From Cymbomonas tetramitiformis (lineage: Eukaryota; Chlorophyta; Pyramimonadophyceae; Pyramimonadales; Pyramimonadaceae): DNA of 64,000 bases. The position numbers and the translations under genes are program-made. Positions 15,001 through 25,079 of the stretch are shown piece after piece (position 1 is the stretch's first letter; every line of letters begins with the position of its first letter). The stretch is taken from assembly GCA_001247695.2 (NCBI GenBank), contig LGRX02024693.1:36985-100984 (forward strand). Direction: 5' to 3'. The notes under the pieces were generated by a model. It saw only the letters and a list, made by a program, of their open reading frames with translations, was not told the origin of the DNA and did not search any database.

Positions 15001-16480
15001 GAGAAAAAGGTCTGCCAGGAGGGCTCTGAACGTTTCAAGCGTGCTATGAATGATCTCCCCGGAAAGGATGTCTTGTTCCGTCTTGTCTGTGACTCCCTTT
15101 GGGTTGTTGCGGAGGAAGTACACCGCTTTGCCTGATAGCTTTTCGACCTGGCAGGGCAACACGAAGTCCCCACAGGGTTCTTGACGAAGAAACCTGACTC
15201 TCGGCAAGCACGAAGGGGCTAGGATACTCTTTCACGCTACAGATTTTCGCTTGAGGAGACGTGTACCACGTAAAAGTGTCCGAGCAATGGAATGCACAAC
15301 CTTGCCCTACCGGCTGTCCACACAAGTTGCCCTGCAATATGGCACCACATCTCCACAAGAACACAAGGCGCGTTGTGCACATGCCGGAGCAAAATAGCGG
15401 GCTATGCCAGGGGAAGGGTGCCGACATAGAGTTCGCCTTGCTTACCTCGCCCGTGGTCCAAAATAGTTTTTCCTCAGTTCCATTGAGTACATAGTGGCCA
15501 TCCGGACCTTCTTGCTCCGGAATCTGCAGATACAAATACAAAACGTGAAACCTCGAATATCGTAGCATAGAGCGAAGTATTGCATCAAAAGCTTCAGGCA
15601 CTACATCAACTATCACAGGTGAGCCGGCCAGACCAAACGCTCATAGTTGGTTGGGCAGAAAGCGATAGTTTTGAAGGGCAGAGTTCAAGTCTATCAGCTC
15701 TTTCGGATGGCAAAATTCCTAGCTGTCAGGAGTTAGCACTGATAGCAAAGTTGCATATTGGTAGCAAATGCACAATATTTCTCAAGTCAAGGGCGACGTT
15801 AGAAAGAGCCGTGTACTTTGGGTTAGCGGGTGTGCAATACACACACCTGGTAATAAAATATGAGTTTCCAAGGACCGTTAGCCCGAAAAAAGTCGTCTAG
15901 CTGGGATACAAAACTATTCCTGTTGAGGCAAATGAGGATATTAGCAAGGCCTAACTTCTCTACATTCGAACGCACGAAACAATACTACGAGTGCGCAAAA
16001 CTTAAGGTTGGCCGGCATAACACTTCAACTGATTCCAAATAGCGCCAAACTAAGATGAAGATGAATCGTATGGGAGGCGCACGTGATTTCCGCCTCGATA
16101 AAGTCGATTTCTCTGCTAAACGACTCGGCAAGCTGCGGGAGAAAGGAGCAGGGAATCAGAGTACAGAAACATGAACAACTGATTAAACGAAGTCAATCGG
16201 AATTTGGACGGCAGAATTAAACACAGAAAAAATAGTCGCCAGCCAGACGCCATGCGCCCAAATACGCACGGCAAACCTAAACAACAAAAATTGAGTAATC
16301 TTGAGCAGGGCTTTGCAACGCGAGCACTGGGTGGGATGTGGAAAAGGTACTGCGTGTGCAGTATGACAACATCGTTTAAAAATCCTTCAAAAAACGCCAG
16401 GAAACTGTGCGTGAATCGGCCAAGGAGATGAAACGTGATTATGTCACCTTGGCGACAATCCAGCGATGCCGTGAGTCCAT
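1..16480 (-). CDS. Outer-arm dynein gamma-type heavy chain (DNAH5/DNAH8/ODA2 class), C-terminus beyond the window
   Basis: Axonemal motor ATPase heavy chain. Exons on the minus strand, in order: 16448-16480, 16083-16132, 15847-15919, 15446-15523, 14880-15147, 14349-14514, 12727-13473, 10355-11894 and 1-10014. Every junction is GT/AG and the phases close, giving 4323 codons. The start is the only in-frame ATG after an upstream stop and opens MDSRHRWIVAK. P-loops are visible for AAA1 (GPAGTGKTET, residue ~1846, near 7430), AAA2 (GPTGAGKT, ~2128, near 6585), AAA3 (GGPGTAKTT, ~2462) and AAA4 (GVGGSGKQS, ~2842). The AAA1 Walker B is CFDEFNR, near 7290. The stalk coiled coils and microtubule-binding tip lie at about 3750-2760. 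Class assignment rests on recognised tail motifs such as ADDVGPDTELE and on the AAA1-AAA2 linker. The window ends in the AAA6 to C-terminal region, so roughly 300-400 residues are missing. The last exon is 10 kb without an intron, while the 5' exons are short and less GC-rich. Class is well supported; exon 1 rests on alignment from memory. Confidence 0.95.
10015..10354 (-). other. Dynein intron 8
   Basis: This 340-bp phase-0 intron has a GTGAGG donor after a Lys-Ser-Gln codon run and a CGGCAG acceptor. It contains two related pieces (about 10022-10090 and 10107-10155) sharing the phrase gggccatcacc and gcgc-cctggcc, so it carries a short degenerate duplication. I see no gene in it. Confidence 0.8.
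11895..12726 (-). other. Dynein intron 7
   Basis: An 832-bp phase-2 intron with donor GTAAGC and acceptor TGCCAG. Reading across it joins Arg (CG|G) to Lys-Pro-Tyr-Asp, which restores the family sequence. No internal gene is seen, and the short open frames in it have no recognisable content. Confidence 0.8.
13474..14348 (-). other. Dynein intron 6
   Basis: An 875-bp phase-2 intron with donor GTACGT and acceptor ACACAG. The acceptor at 13474-13475 was chosen because it keeps the frame through Met-Lys-Lys-Ser-Ser into the conserved ADDVGPD motif. A nearby AG is also phase-compatible and would shorten the exon by a few codons. Nothing else is recognisable. Confidence 0.7.
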
Positions 16481-17240
16481 GGTGGACAACCCTGACGAAA
16501 ACTATCCAAGAGTAACGCCAAGATCTCCACAGCCCTAGCTACACCTAAGAATTATCTCGATAATTTTCTTCCACTTTCGTAAGTTTCACTGGAATTTCAT
16601 TATATCATATATCACTACAAGACGACACCTCACGTGGGAGCCCCCATGAGGATTTTCTTCGAAGTTATGAAAAGCTAAAGCAGGTCAAAGCTCACATGTA
16701 CGATAGAGTTCCGGCAACAGCGCAGGTTTTCTTTCGTAAGGCTTTGCTCCACATTCGATTTGATTTCGTTTTTCGAAAATGGAAATCCAAATTCAATTAT
16801 CCCAATTATCAATTATCAATTGCCACGAAGGATGCAAACCAAAGTTGGTCCAAACATAGGACTTTTTCCAAAAAAAAATCAAAAAAAATCTCACGCAAAA
16901 GTGCACTTTTATCTTTATCCTCAAATTGCGATGATGCGCACGATCTCTACTCGTGACACTCGACTGTAATCCTAATGTAATCGTAATGATAAGTTCAACT
17001 CGTGAATGAAGTTGCGTTGCGCCAGGTTTTCGGGTTTCGTTTTCAGTTGAGTTAGGGAATAGAGAAGCCCTCTTTTCGAAACCAACATGTTTCAGGTCCA
17101 AAACTCTTCTGCAGGAAGTAATATCGCAATCTCAATAGTACATGCGACGTAATTCATAATAGCGCTGATATCGTTTAAGTACCAATGCCCAAACGGTGAA
17201 AGCTCCAGCATACTGAAAAGTTAGGTTATAAAAGGAAAAC
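16481..17240. promoter_or_regulatory. Interval between the divergent dynein and sialidase-like genes
   Basis: The two start codons face away from each other, 760 bp apart, so this AT-rich interval must hold both 5' UTRs and promoters. A short palindrome-rich stretch (ccaattatcaattatcaattg) lies near 16800 and an A-run near 16870. I cannot identify a core promoter element with confidence. Confidence 0.45.
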
Positions 17241-20200
17241 ATGCGCCGTAACTTTTGTATTTGCGCGCTATTCAGTGCGTCTTCAATCACCTGCGTCCTG
17301 GCGCAGAGTTTGTTTTTCGATGAGAAGGCGCTCAGAAGCGAAACCTCGTGCCGGCTTCACATTGAAGGTGGCCTTGGCTTTTTTGCGAACTTGCTTTTTT
17401 CGTTTGGATTAATGCCAGCCTGAAACTTTCGGATGCACTGTCAGGGGATGTGGATGGGGGAAAAGAAGTCAGTCGTTCTTGGGTTTTCCAGTATACCTCA
17501 CGGATACGTTACACTCACATGGGTAAGCTGAGCGGAATTCGATATCGGCCGAAGTAACACTATGTTTCCACGTCGCTCCGAATTTAAGGCTGAATCGCCC
17601 CATAACTTCTATGCGTGATCGAGCGGTACTACAGATTGTGGCTGACAAGGGGATGTATTGCAGCTATGATCGCCGCCCTTGATAACGGTACATTCTTCGT
17701 CGCCTGGCAGGTGAGATGCACCTGTCGCGCGCTCTCCCTAGCACCACGTGGAATACTTTTCTGATCTGCTAATAGCCGTTTGTTGCATGGCCGCGTTTAG
17801 ATGCGCTGCGCGAAGGGAGCGCGCAAGTATCCGAACTAAGCAAAGATCTCTCTCGCCGATAGCCTACCGTTGCATGTACCTCGTTATGCACACATAGGGA
17901 CCTGTGTGCGCTCGTCGTCGTACGACAGACGGAACAAGGCGCAAGGCAAGCGCCATGCTCAGTATGGGTTGGCGTGCTGCAAGTAACAGGCGGCAAGCAG
18001 AACGGAAGGCAGCAGTGAGCAAGACATTCAATACAGCGTCGGGAATCTGAACTTCGCGGGCGCTCTACAATTTGGCGAGCCGAAACGAGCGCCTGTGGTA
18101 TGGCTCCCGCAGCGCACTCTACATGCTCATTGAGCACACGATATGCTTTATCAGCTATCCAGTGCCACCGCTTAAGACGGGTTGCGGTCACGATTGAGTT
18201 CTCGCGCATCACAAGAGAGCCCCGTGGGCCCGCTTCCTCACATACCTGCATCTTCTGACTTTTGACTCGTGAGCTACGCAGCTTGCTCAGCCACGCGCTT
18301 AGCGTGCCCGCTGAGCTGAGAGGTCGCGAATCTGCTTGCAGGGATCTGGCGAAGGCGCCGTGTGGGGTCCCGTGCTCCACGTCGATCATCATAATGCCTA
18401 TCTCTGGCTGTTTTATTCCGAAAGCCGGGGAAGCTGCAAGGTACCAGCTGCCAGCACTGAAGTGCATGGCTCGTTTAAGCTATCTTGCTCATCACCAAGT
18501 GGCCAGCCCCGCTTCCCGAGTCTCCTCGGGTAGCCCGCCAGGAGCAGCTGGCTCGTACCCAGACTCACGTCCTCGCTGTCTATTGCAGCCTGCCTGGTAA
18601 TTCATCTCCAGCTCTTTTATCCCTGGTGAAGAAAAGCAGCGGGCTACAAATGTGGTGTTCGAACGCCAGGAGAATATGCCTTCGACATGCAACCGATGGA
18701 GCTGCTGTAGATGAGGCGTTTTGCGTCTAACACCCTTCTCTGTATGTGGAGGCTGCGCGGCAGGGGAGCGTGATGGAATGGGCGCCTGGAGGCGACATCA
18801 TGGCCCTCCAAATGGACCTTATGAGCGGCGCCTGGAGCAAAGCGCGAGCAATATATTCTCTCCAAGAAGACCGTGGCATCCCCAAGGTACAACCCCTCAA
18901 AGAGGTCCTGGCATCCCCAAGGTACAACCCTCCAAGAGGTCCTGGCATCCCCAAGGTACAACCCCTCTAAGAGGTCCTGGCATCCCAAGGTACAACCCTC
19001 AAAGAGGTCTTGGCATCCCCAAGGTACAACCCTCCAAGAGGTCCTGGCATCCCTAAGGTACAACCCCTCCAAGAGGTCCTGGCATCCCCAAGGTACAACC
19101 CCTCCAAGAGGTCCTGGCATCCCCAAGGTATAACCCCTCCAAGAGGTCCTGGCGTGCCGAAGGTCGTATACCTCAAAAAGGCCAGGCATCCCAAATTTAT
19201 ATTCCATGAAACTTTTTGTTTCATAACCCAAGGTAGATTCCAACAGACGGTAGCGCAAAAAAGGTATTTTCTCCACAAAGACCACAGCGCACCTCGGGTA
19301 TATTATCTCTCGAGGGCATAACCAGTACGATGCCCTCATGGCCTATCATGACCTCCGTTCGGAGAAGCCATGGTGCACCCGAGACCCTGCCTGCTGCGTG
19401 GACAATGCAATGCCCCATTTGGCCTATCATGACCTCCGTTCCGGAGGCCATGGTGCACCCGAGACCCTGCCTGCTGCGTGGACAGTGCAATGCCCTCATG
19501 GCCTATCATGACCTCCGTTCGGAGAAGCCATGGTGCACCCGAGACCCTGCTTGTTGCGTGGACAACGGAAGCTGCAGTGGAGAGCTTACTGCCGTGCCTG
19601 AGGCGCTTGTCACCTCTGCGGCGCACCGGATGGCATACCCGAAGTATGTGTATTCTCACAGCAACGCCTTCTGCACGCCTCGGTCCGATGGCCTCCTAGC
19701 ATCCATAGCAGGCTGAAGTACTTCCCAGGGAGGAGAGATTTCTGTGACAGTGGTGGTGCTTACAAGCACCAATTTCAACACCAAGCTTTTGAGTACTTCT
19801 AGGGAGGTGGTAGGCAGCTGGGAAGCTGAAGAGTCAGCCCAAACTGCAGGGGCTCACGCCGACCTGCAAGTTCCTTTACCCGAGGGAGTGGTGGGCGTGG
19901 GTAACTTTTTTAGTTGGTAGACTCGGAGCCCGAAAGTACTCGCACAATGATGAAGTTTGTATTTCGCAAAGCTTTCAAAGCTTTCCGAAAGACCTTTCAC
20001 ATTCACAAAACTCAGGTGATGGAGTGCAGGCCGTTCGATGCCTTGCACTTCCCATCATTTCAAGTGTCGCTCCACATCACTTTGTGATGTGTCCTATGTC
20101 AAAATGCCTTTCCATCTCCCCAACCTCTTCCACTTCCGTGACGTCACGGTGACCAGTCATGACGCGGGCATTCCATGCCGTCAGACTTTTGAGACTCTGT

Positions 20201-23200
20201 CTCACCCACCATGGTTCAGGTTGTCACAACGCGACCAATCAAAACTCAAGAAAGTCGTACTGCCGGATTCATCGGAACTCCGTCCCGAGGAAAATTCCCC
20301 AGTGAGCAAAAACCACAAAATTCTCAAAAAAAATCGTCGGGCCTTCGGCGGGCCTCGGGCTCAATTTTTCAGGGTCAGAAATTCCCTCCCCCGTACTTCC
20401 AGCATAATTGCGAAATAAATTTCTCAATTATCCACACATGTACTGACGGGAGTCTGCGCCACACTTCTTGACAACTTATCAATTTGCCCTGCCCGCCTTC
20501 AACCGTGAACCTCATACCGATTTTTGTGGGCTACGTGCAGTCTTGGAGTGCCTCAGCACTACACCTCGTGCTTACGCTGAGTTGTGGGCATTAAGAGGGC
20601 TTGGAGCGAGTGCTTGTTACAGGTCACCGCAAATCAGGCACTAGTGTTGTCGACAGGGGAGTGGATTCTCCCCTTCTGGCGTGAGCGCGCGCTACTCTCC
20701 TTCTCTCCGGCTTGCAGGTGCCATGCCCGAGCGCCTCGAGCCCCGAGCCTGCCGCGCAAGTTTCCCCAACAATCGGATCCTAATTCTTGACTTAGCTCAA
20801 ATGCACTACAGCCAAAATGCTGGATCAAATTTCAACCCACTCATTGCTCGGTGTGAAGGCACACTATGAGAAGCCGCAACGCTGGACACTTGAGATGGCG
20901 TGATAAGGGATGATGAGTGACGCTGCTCACTGCATGGGTGTGGCGTGCACGTGGCGATCAGGGAGCTTGACGGAGACACTAGCGCAGGAGTGTTGATCTC
21001 CTATGACGAGGGGTTCACCTGGGAGGCGCATGGCGAGATCACCCATCCTGAGTCGTGGCTAATAGAGAATGCGGTGTCAGAGATGCCTAACGGGGAGGTG
21101 GTTATGGTGAGCTGCCCATGCAACTGAGAAAAGGCATCCGCAATGTCCTGTGCCGCGAGGGACACCTGGGGACACACGTTGAGGATATCGGCCATCATGC
21201 ACTGCACAATTTCCCCTTGAGAACGTTCAGGATCGCACTGTTCTAAAGCGCGAAGTTGGTACGTGCAGAGGGATTTCCGGTCGTAATAACCTTGCAATAA
21301 CCACAGTTGTGCTTGGCCATCCTGATTGACCTTGAACAGCATTGCCAATTGGCTTCTCTGCGCACTTCGTCACTTTCAAAGGCGCTGAATTGGCACGTTG
21401 CCGTCAGGCCGATAGCGAATAGAACGCCATGTTTGAGTGCCATCCACCTCGCATCTGATGCGAAAGAAAGCGTTGTTGCAACTACGGTCGTCACTGGCAC
21501 ACTGGAGGCCGCTGCCCTGCAGTGCCGCATGCGTATCCTTTTTTCGCCCGTGTGGTTGATTTGGCATAAAAAGCTTGACGTCTAAGTGCCGGTGTGCTCT
21601 TTTCCAGGTTTTTCGAACGGAGGTGGGCTTTGTTTATGTCAGTCGCTCCCATGACAAGGTGCCAAACCTCACGCGTTGGATGGAAAGTGTAGCCCCTTCG
21701 CAGTCTCTCTCTCTCCCCCCCACCCCTCGCAATGCCACGGAGGGAGAATGTGTCGCACAGAGGCAAGAGGGATGTAGCCCCCGTCTCTCTCCCCCCCCTT
21801 CGCAATGCCACGGAGGGAGAATGTGTCGCACAGAGGCAAGAGGGATGTAGCCGAGAGCACGGTGCGGGTCCGCAGGGTCGTACTTGGGTGCCTGCAGTGG
21901 CCATCAGCCAGCTCCCCAACCCGAACAGCAAGGTGGACCTCGCATGGGTCACTTCGGATGACAGAGGCGCTCTAGCTGTGGTCTTCAATGACCATCAGGT
22001 TGGCTTCGTGCACCGCCTTCCTACAGCTTCCGTGCATGGTCACATCACTGGCGCACTGCTCGAAATGTAGTCGCCGTCCCATCACAGCTCACTGCCATGA
22101 TGTTCACTTGCTTGCACGGATACATCATTAATGCATCTCTCAAAATATAGGCGGCGTTTCATCATAGCTCACTGGCATAGCTCGCGTTCCTAGTCACCAT
22201 ATTCTTTGTCATAGCTCACTGTCATACCTCGCTGGCATAGCTCATCATCAAGCCGTGGTACCTCACCAACATAGCCCACTACCCCAGTCCTCATGCGCTG
22301 CTTGGATTACTCCTGCGCACAGATTCGACGGCCAGGATTCAACGGCCAGGGCCGCCGGCATACGCGATCATCATTGGCATCGTCCGAATTGCCACCGAGG
22401 ATTTATACACGTCCTGTGCCGCCCGCCTGGCCGAACTGCGCCCAGTAGATCCAGTCAAAGGGCATGGCCTGTGCTGGGCATGTTGCGACTGAGAGGGTTG
22501 ATGGTAGAAGCACCGGGCGAGGTTCCGCAGGGAGTGGCTGATTGGCTGTGTGCCGATGCACAGGAAGCGCGCAGGGATCTACGAGTCGCGTTATCCTGGG
22601 ACGCAGGTGCGAGGGTGGCGACGTGAGAGGAGGATGAGCCTTTCTCTTTTTGCTGCGAATATAGAATGGCCATAGCCGTAATGAGCAGCGATCTAACATA
22701 CGTGAAAAAAGGCTTTGGAAGCGGATCGGCTTCGAGAAGGCCAAGCCACTTGTTGATTGGCTGTGCGTTAGACTGCCTCCGAGGCCAGAGAGAGAGAGAG
22801 AGAGAGACAGTATGCCAGTAAGGGTAATGTCGGTGATGCGAAATGATTGGAGATGGGGGGAGTGGAAGTCTTGGCCAGGGCGCACCTGGACTCGAGTGGC
22901 TACAATAGAGGTGAGGCGATAACCGTATTTGTATATTCGGTCCCCATCCCCCTTGACTCAATTGCTTCGAACGACCACTTGGCAGCGTATTGCGTGCACG
23001 TCGGGGCTGAGGGCGTCGTTGACCTTCTGGTGCTCCAATTAGGTGCATGACGGCTGTGCGGGTCCGCATGCATGAGACACGCCATGCATGAGACACGCCA
23101 TGCACGCCTTTCGTCCAGTGGAAATGCCTCTCCGTTTAGCATTTGGCGGTCAGCTGTGCTATTGGGCACGCGCCTTGGTTGCGCTCTACGGTTTATTGCA

Positions 23201-23939
23201 CTCAAACCAGGCACCTCTATACTAGGTTAATCTGCTCCAGCTCGCGGTGGGAAGGCCCGCAGGCGCGGAGATCTCGAATGGTGATGGTGGCAGGCAGGCG
23301 AAGAGGGCGTCCATCTGCATTACCCCACAATGGTGCAGTATGGCTGCTATCTAGTGGTGGTGTACTCGCGGTTTTATGCCAGAACCCGGCACTGGGCGCG
23401 CGAACATAGTAAGGAGCAGGTCCGAAGCCTACACCGATGCTTCGCGTGTCTTCAACAATTATCGCCGCAGCAACAATTTTCGCTGCTTCCTGCGATTTGT
23501 CACCTCCGGCAGGGACTTGTTGCGTGAATGCCTAGGTAGAGAGCGCCGAAGTGTGGAGTTACGCCCGCTCCCCCGTGGCTCTGCGCAAAGTGTGGAGTTA
23601 CGCCCGCTCCCCCGTGGCTCTGCGCAAAGTGTGGAGTTACGCCCGCTCCCCTGTGGCTTTGCGCGGCGATAGCCATGGGTCAAGGTGGCGTGTGAATACG
23701 TGACATGTTTTTGGAGTGGGGCTCATCCCTCTTTGAAGATGTGCATGGGGGTCGCGCCCCTCTCTCAGGGGATTCGAATCGCGGCGATCGATTTGCGGCA
23801 TTTATCACCGCAGCCCTCATACTTCGACCACAGTGCGCTTCAAGACCCGGAGCAGCAGGAGGAGTTGCAGCAAATCAGGAACCAAGCAGATGCATTCCTC
23901 CAGCTCGGTGCTGCCCTTCCCCGTCCGCTCGTGGTGTAG
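17241..23939 (+). CDS. Secreted sialidase-like (BNR/Asp-box) protein, 422 aa, 14 exons
   Basis: Predicted beta-propeller glycosidase-like protein. Exons: 17241-17367, 17664-17710, 17990-18097, 18342-18440, 18764-18886, 20623-20680, 20718-20759, 20988-21106, 21608-21658, 21876-21998, 22564-22606, 22879-22910, 23294-23419, 23769-23939. All junctions are GT/AG, the phases close and the stop is TAG, giving 422 residues. A signal peptide (residues 1-22, ending VLAQ) precedes motifs typical of the family: DNGTFFVAWQ, WGPVLHVD, LWLFYSESR, GGDIM, STGEWILPFW, FRTEVG (243-248) and LHYPTM (332-337). Three Asp boxes are present: SYDEGFTW (206-213), SHDKGRTW (255-262) and SWDAGRTW (310-317). Exons 7 and 8 are the least certain; an alternative exon-8 acceptor at 20960 is not phase-compatible. 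Known members cleave terminal sialic acid or related sugars, but substrate cannot be read from this sequence. Catalytic competence is not established. Five introns or flanks hold minisatellites. Confidence 0.9.
18875..19165 (+). repeat. 35-bp minisatellite containing the exon-5 end and 5' splice site
   Basis: About eight clear 33-36 bp copies plus one or two decayed ones, beginning inside exon 5 of the sialidase-like gene. Each unit reads ggcatccccaag then gtacaacccc then tccaagaggtcct. The first ggcatccccaag is the coding end of exon 5 (Gly-Ile-Pro-Lys), and gtacaa is its donor. Later units therefore repeat both the exon end and the donor. One copy has gtataa and the last is degenerate. Confidence 0.9.
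19328..19567 (+). repeat. 81-bp tandem repeat, three copies, in sialidase intron 5
   Basis: Three copies of a unit of about 80-81 bp start near 19329, 19410 and 19490. They share atggcctatcatgacctccg, ccatggtgcacccgagaccc and tgctgcgtggaca, with few substitutions. The block is inside the 1.7-kb intron 18887-20622. I see no function. Confidence 0.85.
21690..21852 (+). repeat. 72-bp tandem repeat, about 2.3 copies, in sialidase intron 9
   Basis: The unit contains gtagcccc, a ct-rich run, cgcaatgccacggagggag and aatgtgtcgcacagaggcaa. It occupies most of intron 21659-21875 and ends just before the ccgcag acceptor. The pyrimidine-rich part may act as the acceptor's polypyrimidine tract, which is an inference. 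Confidence 0.8.
22788..22808 (+). repeat. (GA)n microsatellite in sialidase intron 11
   Basis: A short run of ga dinucleotides follows ggcca and lies upstream of exon 12. Simple sequence only. Confidence 0.85.
23549..23668 (+). repeat. 38-bp tandem repeat, three copies, in sialidase intron 13
   Basis: Three copies of agtgtggagttacgcccgct followed by cccccgtggctctgcgcaa, the last with ctgtggctttgcgcg. It lies inside intron 23420-23768 of the sialidase-like gene. Confidence 0.9.
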
Positions 23940-23999
23940 TCAGTTCAAGCGGCCATCAATACATCGGCCCAAACCAGGGTTTCTTTTGCACCGATTTTT

Positions 24000-24245
24000 A
24001 TGAGCATCTCGGGAAGGGTACTCGGTGGCATGGTGGGCAGGGTACTCAGTGTCATGTTGGGAAGGGTACTCGGTGTCATGTTGGGAAGGGTACTCAGTGT
24101 CATGTCGGGAAGGGTACTTGGTGCCATGTCGAGAAGGGTACTCGGTGTCATATCGGGAAGGTCACTCGGTGTCACGTTGGAAAGGGTACTCGGTGTCACG
24201 TTAGGAAGGGTACTCGATGCCATGGCGGGAAGGGTACTCAGAATC
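24000..24245 (+). repeat. 24-bp minisatellite, about ten copies
   Basis: A 24-bp unit, gggaagggtactcggtgtca then tgtt, is repeated about ten times with substitutions. It starts some 60 bp after the stop codon of the sialidase-like gene, so it may be in the 3' UTR. The unit is a multiple of three, which keeps frames open on both strands. I regard those frames as by-products. Confidence 0.9.
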
Positions 24246-24689
24246 GAGTAAGTTATGTTTCTTCATTCATACAACTGTGAGAATGAGTGGATGATAATAT
24301 GGCTCGATACCATACAGCATGATGCGAGCAATAGCATGATCAAAGATCATCAAGCTTGGTGCCTAGGTTGATTGGCTGAGCAAGTTGTAATTTTGGGTTT
24401 GCCTCAGACCATGTTATGATGCAACCCAATTGTTTGCAGGCCTCTATTTGGCATGGCGCATACTGCACTCTGTGGGGCAGTAGGCCTTGCTGGATGACTT
24501 GGACTTGATGGGCGAGGCGTGTGGTGTTGCAGCAACCTTTGGACAGCACTAGCGCGCGTTTTGGAAGCATTGCAACTTTAGGCACGTGTGGCTGGGTATC
24601 CATGACTTTCCATGAGGACGCTGTGTACATCCTGCTAGAACTCAAGCTTTACGTACAGCATCTTGATTACAGAACCATATATCTATATG

Positions 24690-24840
24690 TTTTATAGAGG
24701 GATATATAGATACGGAGATTGAGCCTCGGCTGCTACCCCTGCAGAGGTATATATAGATACGGAGATTGAGCCTCGGCTGCTACCCCTGCAGAGGTATATA
24801 TAGATACGGAGATTGAGCCTCGGCTGCTAACCCTGCAGAG
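24690..24840 (+). repeat. About 52-bp tandem repeat, three copies
   Basis: Three copies of tatatagatacggagattga followed by gcctcggctgctacccctgc and agaggta. The copies are nearly identical. No gene is associated. Confidence 0.9.
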
Positions 24841-25079
24841 CCATCCCGCAGAGCAGCGCATATTAATGGTTGAGAGGAACAAAGATTCCCGGCCACAACT
24901 GGTATCTGATTATGCTGCATGCATTGCACCCTTCCCGGTGGACGCAAGGCGATGCTGTCCCATTGCTGATGTCAACACGCGAGCCATTTCTGGCATTGGG
25001 AACTGTGTCTGCATCACCAGTGCACACGCCTTAGTGCTGGCTTTCCCGACCTTTCCTTCCCGATCATAAACAAGCGTGT

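Noticed and set aside
17227..17233. TATAAAA just upstream of the sialidase-like start codon
   Set aside because: It lies only 8 nt before the ATG, so a TATA box here would place the start of transcription inside the coding region. More likely chance or leader sequence.
17769..18467. 232-codon minus-strand frame
   Set aside because: It lies antisense to three well-supported exons of the sialidase-like gene and has no protein-like features.
19221..19659. Minus-strand frames over the 81-bp repeats
   Set aside because: Repeat units of about 81 bp keep frames open by arithmetic. The region is intronic.
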